Source: Prevotella melaninogenica (GTDB lineage: Bacteria > Bacteroidota > Bacteroidia > Bacteroidales > Bacteroidaceae). Taken from it: a stretch of 64,000 nt of DNA. Under the pieces are notes generated by a model. It was given only the letters and a program-made list of their open reading frames with translations. It was not told the DNA's origin and did no database searches. This document shows, one piece after another, positions 1-8,645 of the stretch (position 1 is the stretch's first letter; every line of letters begins with the position of its first letter). The translations under genes were made by a program, and so were the position numbers. The stretch covers positions 312,501 through 376,500 of the forward strand of contig NZ_CP072347.1 in NCBI RefSeq assembly GCF_018127925.1, written 5' to 3'.

Positions 1-119
1 ACCTTCAAAACCGCAACTTTACAAATAACTGATAACAAGATACTTACAAAGGTAACAAAAAAGCTGATTCTCGACTCTATTCCTCACCTTTTCCTGACCC
101 GAAATGTAAAATAAATTCG
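1..119. repeat. Left arm of inverted repeat flanking the sulfatase/susCD locus
   Basis: Reverse-complementing this segment gives a sequence that aligns along its whole length, at roughly 80% identity by eye, with 7443-7563. Shared blocks include GTCAGGAAAAGGTGAGGAAT and GAGTCGAGAATCA. The arm starts at the window edge, so its true left limit is unknown. No coding potential was seen. It may be a dispersed repeat or a boundary of a moved cassette. Confidence 0.8.
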
Positions 120-360
120 AACTTTGAACATTGAACTTTGAACATTGAACTTTATGATATGTACCTTTTACCTTTGCACATTGAGGTTTGCAAGGATTCG
201 CGCAATTCGCGCAATTTGTAGTTCATATCATAAAGTTCAAAGTTCAAACATCAAAGTTCAAAGAATACTATGGATTCGCGCAATTCGCGTAATTCGTAGT
301 CATTAATGGTACATATCATAAAGTTCAAACCTCAAAGTTCAATGTTCAAAGGACAAAGGA
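120..360. repeat. Low-complexity intergenic repeats downstream of the sulfatase gene
   Basis: Runs of AACTTTGAACATTG / AAAGTTCAAAG words and two partial copies (about 190-225 and 274-302) of the CGCAATTCGCG palindromic repeat, each followed by TTCATATCATAAAG or similar. The same words recur in nearly every large intergenic region of the window. No gene was seen. Confidence 0.7.
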
Positions 361-1908
361 CTAAAGTCCTTTGTTGCGTATTGGGTCATCATACTGCACT
401 TGGAGCTGGAGGAGTTGTTTCTTAAGGTTCTTTGTAAGCTTCTCCGTACCAGGTTTACCATAGATATTATGCATTTGGTCAGGGTCTTTCTTTAGGTCGT
501 AGAGTTCCCAAGCATTGATATCATTGTAGAAGTGCATGAGCGAATAACGCTTCGTACGAATACCATAGTGACGGCAAACAGAGTGCTCGGCAGGGTATTC
601 GTAGTAGTGATAGTAGAGCGACTGACGCCAGTTGGCAGGCTTCTTACCCTCAAGGAGTGGGAGGAAAGAACGGCCCTGAATGTCAGAAGGCACCTTTGCA
701 CCAGCTACATCGAGGAAGGTTGGGGCATAGTCGATGTTCTGTACCATCTCTTTGACAACCCCATGCTTACCGCCCGGATAGTAAACCAACAATGGTGTGC
801 GGAATGACTCTTCATACATGAAACGCTTGTCGAACCATCCATGTTCGCCCATGTAGAAACCTTGATCAGAGGTATAGACAATCATCGTGTTGTCAAGAAG
901 ACCGTGCTGGCGCAGATACTCGATGACACGACCGACGTTGCGATCAACAGAGTGAATCACACGCATATAGTCGTGCATATAACGTTGATACTTCCATTCA
1001 GCGAGTGCCTTACCAGAGAGTTTGTCTTCCTTAAACTTCTTGATGATTGGGTCATAGTAGCTATCCCACTGCGCCCGCTGCGAAGGTGTCATACGTTTGT
1101 AGTTGCCACGTCCCCACTGCTCAAGCCCTGTAGTGGTGTGAATCTCGTTCTCCTTATCTGCCATCTTATTGTCATAGACGAGGTCCATGTCCTTTATGAT
1201 ACTCATCTCCTGCTTCTGTGCAGCCAAACGACCAGCATAATCATCATAGAAAGTCTTTGGCAACGGATAGGTCACGTCGTCATAGAGGCGGAGGTCGCAG
1301 GTATCAGGATTCCACACACGGTGAGGCGCCTTGTTGTGCATCAACAGACAGAAAGGCTTGTTCTTGTCGCGTTTGTTCTCCATCCAGTCAATCGCCATGT
1401 CGGCAATGATGTTCGTCACATAGCCCGGACGGCGTATCTTCTTACCATTGCTAAGGAAGTCAGGGTTATAGTAGTCGCCCTGTCCGATAAGGATATCCCA
1501 ATAGTTGAAGCCTGTTGGCAGTGAAGTGAGGTGCCACTTACCAATCATAGCCGTTTGATAGCCCTGCTTCTGGAGCAACTTAGGGAAGGTCTGCTGACCA
1601 CCATCAAAGGTCTTAGAGTTGTCTGTGAAGCCATTGGCATGGCTATGCTTACCGGTCAGCATACAAGCACGTGACGGACCGCTGAGGGAGTTGGCAACGA
1701 AGCTCTCTTGGAACTTCACACCATTGTCAGCCAGCCAGTCGATGTTAGGTGTACTGATAAAACGCTTGTCGTAAGCGCTGATTGTCTGATACGAATGGTC
1801 ATCGCTCATGATGAAGACGATGTTCATCGGTTTCTTCTGCGCTTGGGCAGGAACGACTGCACCCATTGCAATCGCTCCTGTCAAGCCGTATAATACTTTC
1901 TTTTGCAT
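361..1908 (-). CDS. Secreted sulfatase (Ser-type active site)
   Basis: 515-residue sulfatase of the alkaline phosphatase/sulfatase superfamily, expected to remove sulfate esters from host glycans. It begins with a signal peptide ending near AQAQ (residues 21-24). Metal ligands are visible at D36-D37. The maturation motif is S76-x-P78-S79-R80, the serine form of the C/S-x-P-x-R formylglycine signature, so an anSME-type maturase is presumably needed; none is in the window. A later SDQGFYMGEHGWFDK block is also typical. The length matches one-domain S1 sulfatases. It lies 24 bp after susD on the same strand and is probably the last gene of a susC-susD-sulfatase operon. Substrate is not readable from sequence; mucin or glycosaminoglycan sulfate is an inference from the context. 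Confidence 0.93.
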   Translation of the reverse strand: MQKKVLYGLTGAIAMGAVVPAQAQKKPMNIVFIMSDDHSYQTISAYDKRFISTPNIDWLADNGVKFQESFVANSLSGPSRACMLTGKHSHANGFTDNSKTFDGGQQTFPKLLQKQGYQTAMIGKWHLTSLPTGFNYWDILIGQGDYYNPDFLSNGKKIRRPGYVTNIIADMAIDWMENKRDKNKPFCLLMHNKAPHRVWNPDTCDLRLYDDVTYPLPKTFYDDYAGRLAAQKQEMSIIKDMDLVYDNKMADKENEIHTTTGLEQWGRGNYKRMTPSQRAQWDSYYDPIIKKFKEDKLSGKALAEWKYQRYMHDYMRVIHSVDRNVGRVIEYLRQHGLLDNTMIVYTSDQGFYMGEHGWFDKRFMYEESFRTPLLVYYPGGKHGVVKEMVQNIDYAPTFLDVAGAKVPSDIQGRSFLPLLEGKKPANWRQSLYYHYYEYPAEHSVCRHYGIRTKRYSLMHFYNDINAWELYDLKKDPDQMHNIYGKPGTEKLTKNLKKQLLQLQVQYDDPIRNKGL

Positions 1909-1932
1909 ATATAATAAATTGGTTTATCGCAA

Positions 1933-3740
1933 TTATTTATCCCATCCAGGGTTCTGCTTCCACAGATTGTTGGTCAGTGTGAGCATACGAGTTTCGAACG
2001 GAAGGAGGTAATCACGCTTTGGATTAAACTTCCAACCGGTCTCATACCCTGATGGATTCACTGGCAATACGTAACGTTGTGCGTCGCCAGGCTTGCCAGA
2101 GAGGTAGAGATTATTGCCTTTTGGCTTGTCATAAACGAGGCTTGTGCCATACTTTGCATGATGTTCGAGGTTGCTACCCACGAATAAAACACCGTGTGCA
2201 CGCTTGCCGACGATAAGCTCATCGGCTGCTGCCCAACGGAAGATATCGTCCAAACGACGACCCTCACAAGCCTGCTCAATACGACGTTCACGGCGAACAG
2301 CCTGCAAGTACTTGTTGAGATTGCGGAAAGGATAGTCAGCCTCGGTGTTATACTCTCTGTCGAAGTCGACTGCTGGCATACCAACTCGGTCGCGCAAAGG
2401 CTTCAGAACAGCTATAATCTGACTTGCGTTAGCAGCACCATCGAGCTCTGCCAAAGCCTCAGCATAGTTTAAGAGAATGTCAGCATAGCGATACTGAATG
2501 GCTGGTGTGCTGCCTTTTCCTTCCTGATCAAGGCTTCCCTTATAGTCAATCTGTACGTGCTTGAGCATTGAATAGCCTGTTTCATTCTTGTTATAGCCCG
2601 ACCCATTGAGTGGTGGAACAACGTAACCGCCTTGGTCTGGACGCAGAATCTGACCCGGCATGCACACCGTCTGGCACAGACGTGGGTCGCGAATGGTTGG
2701 CTTTAGCTCATCGCCAAAGGTTGCCTTTGCGGTCAACACGGCTGGTCCGACAAAGGGTTTGCCGTCGATGGTGAGGTAGTCGTCAACCAATGATGCCGTA
2801 ACACCGCTACTACCACCACCCTGATTGAGGTATCGGTCAACGCTGTTACCAACGTTCACGCCGTCATATCGCTTAAACCATAACACCTCTGGGTTGGCAC
2901 TAAGGTCCTCTGTCTGGAAGATAACGCGGTAGTCATTCAATGGATTACCTGTCGTATAGATTCTCCATACACCTCTGTCTACAACGTCCTTACAAGCCTC
3001 AACGCACTGATCTAAGTAAGACTTAATCTTCGCATCGGTAACTGTTGGGTCGAAGAAAGCATCGTTCTTTGCCTTATGATACTTCTCCCATGTAGCCTCA
3101 TAGAGTGCCACCTCGCTCTTGAAAGCACGTGCCACATCCTTATGAACACGCATCGAAGCACTGCTGTTCTGGGTGTTAAGGTTGGCAATAGCCTTATCGA
3201 GATCGGCAAGAATACTATCAGCAATAACGGTTCGTTCCTGTTGTGGCTGCTGCATCTCGCTTTCCTCTGGTTTAAGAGGGCGATTCACCCAAGCGATTTT
3301 ACCATAGTTCTTGAACAACTGGAAGTAGAACCAAGCACGGAAATAATAGGCTTCGCCCACGCATTGTTTGTAGGCAGCAGAGTTCTTATCCTTGAAATTG
3401 AGGTTATTCAAGAAGAAGTTGACGTTACGAATATTATAGTAATGACCGAGTTTGCCCGCATTAGCGAGGGTCAAACCGCCATTTAATCGTGTATTAACAG
3501 AGCCACTTGCCATGTTATCGCTGTTCATATCGATACCAGCAATACCACCACTACCCCATGAGTTAAAGTCTTGTCCCTTCACACCTGTCTGATAGAACTG
3601 GTCGAGATAGCTGTTCATCTCACCCAAGGAAGTGAAAGGGTTGACCGTTGAAAGCACTCCTTCTGGAGACTTGTCCAAGTCGAAGCAACTTGTAAGTGTT
3701 GTTGCACTCAAGAGTGCTAAACAATATATTTAAGTTTCAT
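1933..3740 (-). CDS. SusD-like outer-membrane glycan-binding lipoprotein, frameshifted in the signal peptide
   Basis: SusD/RagB-family surface lipoprotein that would cap the adjacent SusC channel. The long open frame (592 residues) begins only at a TTG at 3711 with SATTLTSCFD, which is the end of a lipobox. An ATG at 3738-3740 reads MKLKYIV and then hits TAG. Adding one T in the TTT run near 3719 would join it to LALLSATTLTSC and give a textbook lipoprotein signal. So the start is separated from the body by a -1 frameshift: a real mutation, a slippage switch, or a sequencing error. The rest looks intact, with TPR-like helices, the usual YRYADILLNYAEALAE region and the RRERR region near the C-terminus. 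It lies 20 bp after susC. Confidence 0.88.
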
Positions 3741-3760
3741 AGTTATATTCTTTTAAACGA

Positions 3761-6700
3761 TTAGAGATTAACCATAAGTCCAAATGAGATGACCTTGTTC
3801 ATTGGATAGTTCTTACCGCCTTCGCCTGTGTAGCCATTGGCAGTGAAGATAACCTCTGGGTCGAGCATCTTCTTTAGCTTTGTGAAGGTAAGGAGGTTCT
3901 CACCAGAGAAGAACACCTTCACCTGCTGGAGCTTCATCTTCTGTGTCCAAGCCTGTGGGAGGATGTAACTCAAGGTCAAGTTCTTCAAACGACAGTAAGC
4001 CGCACTCTGCAAGTATTGGTCAGTAGGCTGGCTCTTTGTCTTCGCTGCGTATGGACGAACTCCACCTGCTGAATTGATATAAGGCTTTGGATAGTAGGCA
4101 TTAGGATTGCTCTCCGACCAGTAGTCAAGATGATCTTTGAAGAGCGTTACTTGTGCGTAAGGACCTGTTCCCCAGAAGTAAACGCTGTTGGTTGGGTCCC
4201 AATCACGCTTGCCTACACCTTGGAACATGAAACTCAAGCTCAGTCCCTTCCAGCTAACCATGCCGTTGATTGTGTACTGATAGCGTGGAGATGAGTTACC
4301 GATAACAGTCATATCACCCATATCATCGAGTTTATTCTTACCATTGTTCACATATCCGTCGTTGTTAAGATCGCGGAAAGCAACGTCACCCGGTGTCCAC
4401 TTCAAGGTTGAGAAGAAGGTGTTGTTATGGCTTGCATTGTAAGCATCAGCCTGCTCCTGTGTCTGCAACAAGCCGTCTGTACGATAGCCCCATATCTCTC
4501 CTACGCGTCTGCCCTTATACCAGTTGCTTGCGGGTGCCGTACCCGTTGGGTTTGCATAGTCTGTCACAATAGAGGTATAGTCAGCCAAAGAACCACCGAT
4601 GCTATAGTCGATGTCCTTACCAATCTTACCACGATAATTCAGCGTTAGCTCCCAACCACGGTCGCGCAAAGACGCATTATTGGTTTGTGGGGCATTAGCA
4701 CCGAAGAAGTCAGGGAAGTCGACACCAGGTCCTAACATATCCTTCGTCTTACGCTCGTAGACGTCAAGACTACCCGTAAGGGCATTGTTCATAAAGCCGA
4801 AGTCTAAACCGATATTCTTACTGCTTACCTTCTCCCATGTTGTTGCAGGGTTTACAACGCCTGGCGCAAGGAGGTAAGCATGACGACCATCTGCAAAGAT
4901 ATAGCTTCCCAATCCACCACTGAGATTCATGGTTGATGCGAAGGTGTAGAGCGCTGCACCTGCCTGATTACCGAGCTTACCGTATGACATACGCAACTTC
5001 AACTGCGATACTTTCTGGCTGAGTGGTTCCATAAACTTCTCACGACTGATGTTCCAACCGAGGGAAACAGATGGGAAGAAACCCCAACGATGGTCACGTG
5101 CAAAGCGTGAAGAACCGTCATAACGGCCGTTTACTTCGAGCAAGTAACGACCCTGATAGTCGTAGTTGATACGTCCGAAGAAGCCACGTGTTGCCCATCC
5201 GTTGCGGATATCATCTGGCTGCTTGTCGCCTGTTCCCATTGCCGTATTTGGATTATGCATTGAGTAAAGACCAGAGATACCGTTCTTCAGATAGTCTACC
5301 TTGTTGTTTTCTTCCTGATAACCAGCCATCAAAACGATGTTATGATCCTCTGCAAGGGTCAATGAGTAGTTACCATAAAGGCTGATATTCTGGTAGTGAA
5401 TGTTATAGTTTGAACGCTGATACTTGCCATCAGGACTTGCATCCAACTCTCCTCGCACACCCTTTGAGGTCGTTACGCCATCGGCTGCATAGATGTCTGG
5501 CGCAACATTCAAAGCCTCGTATGAGGTTGAGATAAACTTATTGGTGTAATCGGCATTGATAATCAATCCCTTTACTGGATTAAGTTCGAAGCCTAATGTG
5601 ATGTCGTAATGATTGCGCTTTGTACGGGTGAAGGTGCCACTCTGTAGGTAAGGTATCATTGACAACTCCGTGAAATGACCGTTAGGATCGACAACAGAAA
5701 TCGTCGGACGGAAACGTGCTAAGGAGTGATAGAAGCCTTCACTCAGTCCGCCTGCACCAAAAGGAGTGTTGTCGACAGAATGAACATACTTCAAATTAAG
5801 CTTCATCTTCATCCATGAGGTGAGTCGAGAGGTGAGATTGGAAGCGAGGTTCATACGCTCAAAGTTCATCTTCGCATAACGCAGAATACCGTCTTCCTTG
5901 AAGTAACCTCCTGATACATAATACTGTGCCTGCTTACCGCCACCGCTCAAACTTACGTTGTGCTGCTGCTTGAAGGCATAGTCTTTATAATGTAACTTGA
6001 AGTAGTCAACGTTTCCAATACCCTTCTCTGTGTTCTCAAAGGCTGGGTTCATCAAGGAGTTGGCAGGGAGTTCTTGCCATGGATTCACACTTGATGGGTC
6101 GTTCATATACTGCTCTAACAGCTTAATCTTTTCGTCGCTGTAGAGGCGAGAGGAGTTGGCATTCGTAACACCAGTATTCCACATCTTCGCAAACTCTACG
6201 GCATTTGCCATCTCTGGTAATACCGTCGGACGGTTCCAACCCATGCTTCCTTGATAGTTTACGTGCATCTTGCCTTCCTCTCCTCGCTTGGTCGTAACCA
6301 AGATAACACCATAGGCAGCACGCGCACCATAGATAGAACAAGCGGATGCATCTTTCAATACAGAGATTGACTCGATATCATTTGGATTGACATCGGCAAG
6401 ACTCATCTCGATTCCATCTACCAAAACATAAGGATGACCAGTACCGGAGAGGTTGCCCTGACCACGCAATGACAAGGCTGCCGTGGCACCCGGACGACCA
6501 GAGCTACCATTAGATACCATCAAACCCGGTACTAATCCCTGAAGACTCTGCGACGCGTCTGTCACTGGGCGCATCTCGAGTGCATCGCCCTTAACAGATG
6601 AAACAGAACCAGTGAGGTTTACCTTCTTTTGTACTCCATAGCCTACGACAACCACTTCATTCAATGCTTGGTTGTCATCCTGCAGACTAACGGCATAATT

Positions 6701-7057
6701 GGTCATACCTGCTTTGACGGTTACAGACTGAGGCTTAAAGCCCACATAACTTACTTGTAGCACAGCACCAGGAGCGGCGGCAAGCGAGAAGTTGCCATCA
6801 ACATCCGTAACAGCCATGGCGACTCCATTAACCATCACAGAGGCACCGATAACGGGTTCACCATGGGTATCCTTCACAACACCCTTGATAGCCTGCTTTT
6901 GTTGCTGTGTACTCTCAAATGTTTTTACACTCGTACGTGTAGAACTAACTGCTGGGGTAGCGGCAAATAAACTCAGACACAAAGAGAGTGCCACCCCTCC
7001 CATTGCAAATGGGGGATGCTTCCTTATACCCAGGAAGACAGTAGTAGATTTAGACAT
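3761..7057 (-). CDS. SusC-like TonB-dependent outer-membrane transporter
   Basis: 1,098-residue SusC/RagA-family transporter that imports oligosaccharides across the outer membrane using TonB energy. After a signal sequence (about residues 18-40) there is a carboxypeptidase-regulatory-like domain (about 56-128, starting AIKGVVKDTHGEPVIGASV). Next come the TonB-box region NEVVVVGYG (133-141), a plug domain (to about 250, with SISVLKDASACSIYGARAA), and a beta-barrel ending in a hydrophobic strand (ISFGLMVNL). The paired SusD follows 20 bp downstream and a sulfatase after that, forming a small polysaccharide-utilisation locus. No glycoside hydrolase or dedicated sensor/regulator is visible in the window. 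Confidence 0.96.
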   Translation of the reverse strand: MSKSTTVFLGIRKHPPFAMGGVALSLCLSLFAATPAVSSTRTSVKTFESTQQQKQAIKGVVKDTHGEPVIGASVMVNGVAMAVTDVDGNFSLAAAPGAVLQVSYVGFKPQSVTVKAGMTNYAVSLQDDNQALNEVVVVGYGVQKKVNLTGSVSSVKGDALEMRPVTDASQSLQGLVPGLMVSNGSSGRPGATAALSLRGQGNLSGTGHPYVLVDGIEMSLADVNPNDIESISVLKDASACSIYGARAAYGVILVTTKRGEEGKMHVNYQGSMGWNRPTVLPEMANAVEFAKMWNTGVTNANSSRLYSDEKIKLLEQYMNDPSSVNPWQELPANSLMNPAFENTEKGIGNVDYFKLHYKDYAFKQQHNVSLSGGGKQAQYYVSGGYFKEDGILRYAKMNFERMNLASNLTSRLTSWMKMKLNLKYVHSVDNTPFGAGGLSEGFYHSLARFRPTISVVDPNGHFTELSMIPYLQSGTFTRTKRNHYDITLGFELNPVKGLIINADYTNKFISTSYEALNVAPDIYAADGVTTSKGVRGELDASPDGKYQRSNYNIHYQNISLYGNYSLTLAEDHNIVLMAGYQEENNKVDYLKNGISGLYSMHNPNTAMGTGDKQPDDIRNGWATRGFFGRINYDYQGRYLLEVNGRYDGSSRFARDHRWGFFPSVSLGWNISREKFMEPLSQKVSQLKLRMSYGKLGNQAGAALYTFASTMNLSGGLGSYIFADGRHAYLLAPGVVNPATTWEKVSSKNIGLDFGFMNNALTGSLDVYERKTKDMLGPGVDFPDFFGANAPQTNNASLRDRGWELTLNYRGKIGKDIDYSIGGSLADYTSIVTDYANPTGTAPASNWYKGRRVGEIWGYRTDGLLQTQEQADAYNASHNNTFFSTLKWTPGDVAFRDLNNDGYVNNGKNKLDDMGDMTVIGNSSPRYQYTINGMVSWKGLSLSFMFQGVGKRDWDPTNSVYFWGTGPYAQVTLFKDHLDYWSESNPNAYYPKPYINSAGGVRPYAAKTKSQPTDQYLQSAAYCRLKNLTLSYILPQAWTQKMKLQQVKVFFSGENLLTFTKLKKMLDPEVIFTANGYTGEGGKNYPMNKVISFGLMVNL

Positions 7058-7084
7058 AATTACATTGATTTAGGTTTACAGGTG

Positions 7085-7092
7085 CAAATATA
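7085..7092 (-). promoter_or_regulatory. Candidate -7 box of the susC operon
   Basis: On the minus strand this reads TATATTTG, a match to the Bacteroidetes -7 consensus TAnnTTTG, about 28 bp upstream of the susC start. No clean TTTG -33 box is seen at the expected spacing. Confidence 0.45.
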
Positions 7093-7442
7093 ACACTTTT
7101 TTTATTAATTCAGAATTCAAAATTCATAATCCTCTGGTAATTCATAATTCAAAATTCACAATTCATAATTATGATTACTACTGTTAACTGTGGTTTATCG
7201 CTACAATTAACTCGTCAACTCGTAAACCTGTCAACTCGTAAACCTGTCAACTCGTCAACCTGCCAACAAAGAACTACTAATTACGCGAATGACACGAATT
7301 ACATTACAATAAGCATTAGCGTAATTAGAGAAAATCGTAGTTCATATCATAAAGTTCAAAGTTCAAACCTCAATGTTCAAAGGTAAAAGAGTTCAAAGTT
7401 CAAACCTCAATGTTCAAAGGATAAAAATTCGTAGTCGATGCG
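7093..7442. repeat. Intergenic repeat mosaic upstream of susC
   Basis: Contains AATTCATAATTC runs, a GTTAACTGTGGTTTATCGC unit followed by GTAAACCTGTCAACTC words (7171-7262), one copy of the CTACGAATT palindrome family (7274-7340), and AAAGTTCAAAG words. No gene is supported; short open frames here are repeat-encoded. Confidence 0.7.
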
Positions 7443-7563
7443 TGAATTTATTTTACATTTTTGGTCAGGAAAAGGTGAGGAATGGAGTCGAGAATCAACT
7501 CTTTTTTTCACCTTTGTAAATGTTTTATTATCAATCAGTTATCGGAGTGCGGTTTAAAAGGTT
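7443..7563. repeat. Right arm of inverted repeat flanking the sulfatase/susCD locus
   Basis: This is the inverted counterpart of 1-119. The two arms enclose the complete susC-susD-sulfatase operon together with flanking AAAGTTCAAAG words. No target-site duplication can be tested because the left arm touches the window edge. Confidence 0.8.
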
Positions 7564-7571
7564 CTTATTAA

Positions 7572-7657
7572 GGCTTCAAAAGGGCGTTAGTAAGGGGCTT
7601 AAAGGGCATCTTTTGCAAGCTAAAAGGGCGTTAATTCGAATGGAATTAACGCCCTCT
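7572..7657. repeat. GGGCGTTA repeat with strong hairpin
   Basis: 7572-7620 is nearly repeated at 49042-49087 (CTTCAAAAGGGCGTTAGTAAG and AAAGGGCATCTTTTGCAAG). It is followed by a 12-bp inverted repeat, GGGCGTTAATTC (7626-7637) and GAATTAACGCCC (7643-7654), which recurs exactly at 57237-57265. The hairpin could act as a terminator, but it is a dispersed repeat. Confidence 0.75.
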
Positions 7658-7782
7658 TAATTTTCAAGGTTTGAATTTCCTTTACAATACAGAGGAACAA
7701 AAGAAGACAGAAGAATAAAAAACAAGATTATGTGTTTTATTGCAACAAGCAACTTATTAACTTGTCAACTACCAATACAGCA

Positions 7783-7849
7783 CTACGAATTTCGCGAATG
7801 ACACGAATTAGATTATAATTAACATTAGTGTAATTAGGGAAATTCGTAG
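7783..7849. repeat. CTACGAATT palindromic dispersed repeat copy
   Basis: Imperfect palindrome starting CTACGAATTTCGCGAATG and ending AAATTCGTAG, followed by TTCATATCATAAAG. Related copies lie at 7274-7340, 49184-49250, 57367-57432 and 60883-60940, with partial copies near 190, 275 and 52640. It is followed at 7921-7966 by a GC-rich hairpin (CCCCCTCTC...GAGAGGGGG). Confidence 0.75.
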
Positions 7850-7972
7850 TTCATATCATAAAGTCCAAAGTTCAATGCTCAAAGTTCAAAGGAAAATGCA
7901 TCCTTCAGCAAACTGTTTCCAGCACTCCCCCTCTCTCTCGGAGAGGGGGTTGGGGGGTGAGGTCCTCCCCGA

Positions 7973-8073
7973 TAGGGTATATTTACGTTAAATAAACCAA
8001 ACTTTATACCCTTTAGGGATTATCTGTTTTGTTTTTCATAGATATTTCGTACATTTGTACCCGTAAAGGTATA
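7973..8073 (+). promoter_or_regulatory. hipBST promoter and putative HipB operators
   Basis: TTTTG at 8027-8031 and TACATTTG at 8050-8057, 18 bp apart, fit the Bacteroidetes -33/-7 promoter. Three TATACCC-type half-sites surround it: TAGGGTATA at 7973-7981, TATACCCTTTAGGG at 8005-8018, and CCCGTAAAGGTATA at 8060-8073. The second and third are in inverted orientation and flank the promoter, the layout expected for autorepression by a HipB-like antitoxin. Assignment to HipB is inference. Confidence 0.6.
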
Positions 8074-8079
8074 ATCAGC

Positions 8080-8289
8080 ATGGAGAAGAATCAATTATCA
8101 GCCACATTAAAGCAACTGCGGAAGGAATATCATCTAACGCAGGAGGATATGGCTTTCAAAGCAGGTGTAGGACTCCGCTTTGTCCGTGAGATGGAACAAG
8201 GAAAAGCTACACTACGCATGGACAAAGTCAACCAAGTACTTGAGCTGTTCAACCTACAGTTAGGACCAGTACCTATTCCAAAGGACTAA
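8080..8289 (+). CDS. hipB: HipB-like XRE-family antitoxin/repressor
   Basis: 69-residue helix-turn-helix protein, nearly all one XRE domain (QLRKEYHLTQEDMAFKAGVG, then FVREMEQGK). The ATG at 8080 is chosen over an earlier in-frame start because it begins at the HTH and lies downstream of the promoter boxes. It is the first gene of a hipB-hipS-hipT operon, 20 bp before hipS. By analogy with HipB proteins it should bind the operon's operators and take part in toxin neutralisation. In the E. coli HipBST system the small HipS protein, not HipB, is the main antitoxin. That division of labour is established there and only inferred here. Confidence 0.88.
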   Translation: MEKNQLSATLKQLRKEYHLTQEDMAFKAGVGLRFVREMEQGKATLRMDKVNQVLELFNLQLGPVPIPKD

Positions 8290-8309
8290 GTGGCAAAAAA
8301 AACAACATC

Positions 8310-8645
8310 ATGAGACAAGGAAAAGTATATGTAAAAGATAAGTCGGCAGGCATTATCACAGAAGACGAGAGGGGATATAGCTTCGCTTATCTTCAAGAGT
8401 ATTTGGATAGTAGTAAGCCAACTCCCGTAAGTCTGACTTTGCCATTACGTGCAGAACATTATCATAATAATGTACTTTTTTCTTTCTTCGATGGTCTTAT
8501 TCCAGAAGGTTGGATGCTGAATATTGCTGAACGAAACTGGAAAATCAACCGTAGAGACCGCATGGGATTACTCCTCTCATGCTGCCGTGATTGTATAGGA
8601 GATATTAGCATCGTACCCATAGAAAAGGAGGAGGAAAGAAGATGA
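8310..8645 (+). CDS. hipS: HipS-like protein (detached N-terminal subdomain of HipA)
   Basis: 111 residues corresponding to the N-terminal subdomain of HipA kinases. It has GKVYVKDKSAGIITEDERGYSF, a PVSLTLPLR strand, the FFDGLIPEGWMLNIAERNWKI segment, and the closing GLLLSCCRDCIGDISIVP. In classical hipBA this is fused to the kinase; here it is separate and its stop codon overlaps the hipT start by 4 bp (ATGA at 8642-8645), implying translational coupling. This gene order and split match HipBST, where HipS neutralises the HipT kinase. Two adjacent cysteines replace the usual small residues near the end. Function is inferred from family and context. Confidence 0.88.
   Translation: MRQGKVYVKDKSAGIITEDERGYSFAYLQEYLDSSKPTPVSLTLPLRAEHYHNNVLFSFFDGLIPEGWMLNIAERNWKINRRDRMGLLLSCCRDCIGDISIVPIEKEEERR

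Noticed and set aside
841-1524. 227-residue plus-strand frame opposite the sulfatase
   Set aside because: Antisense shadow of the sulfatase coding sequence.
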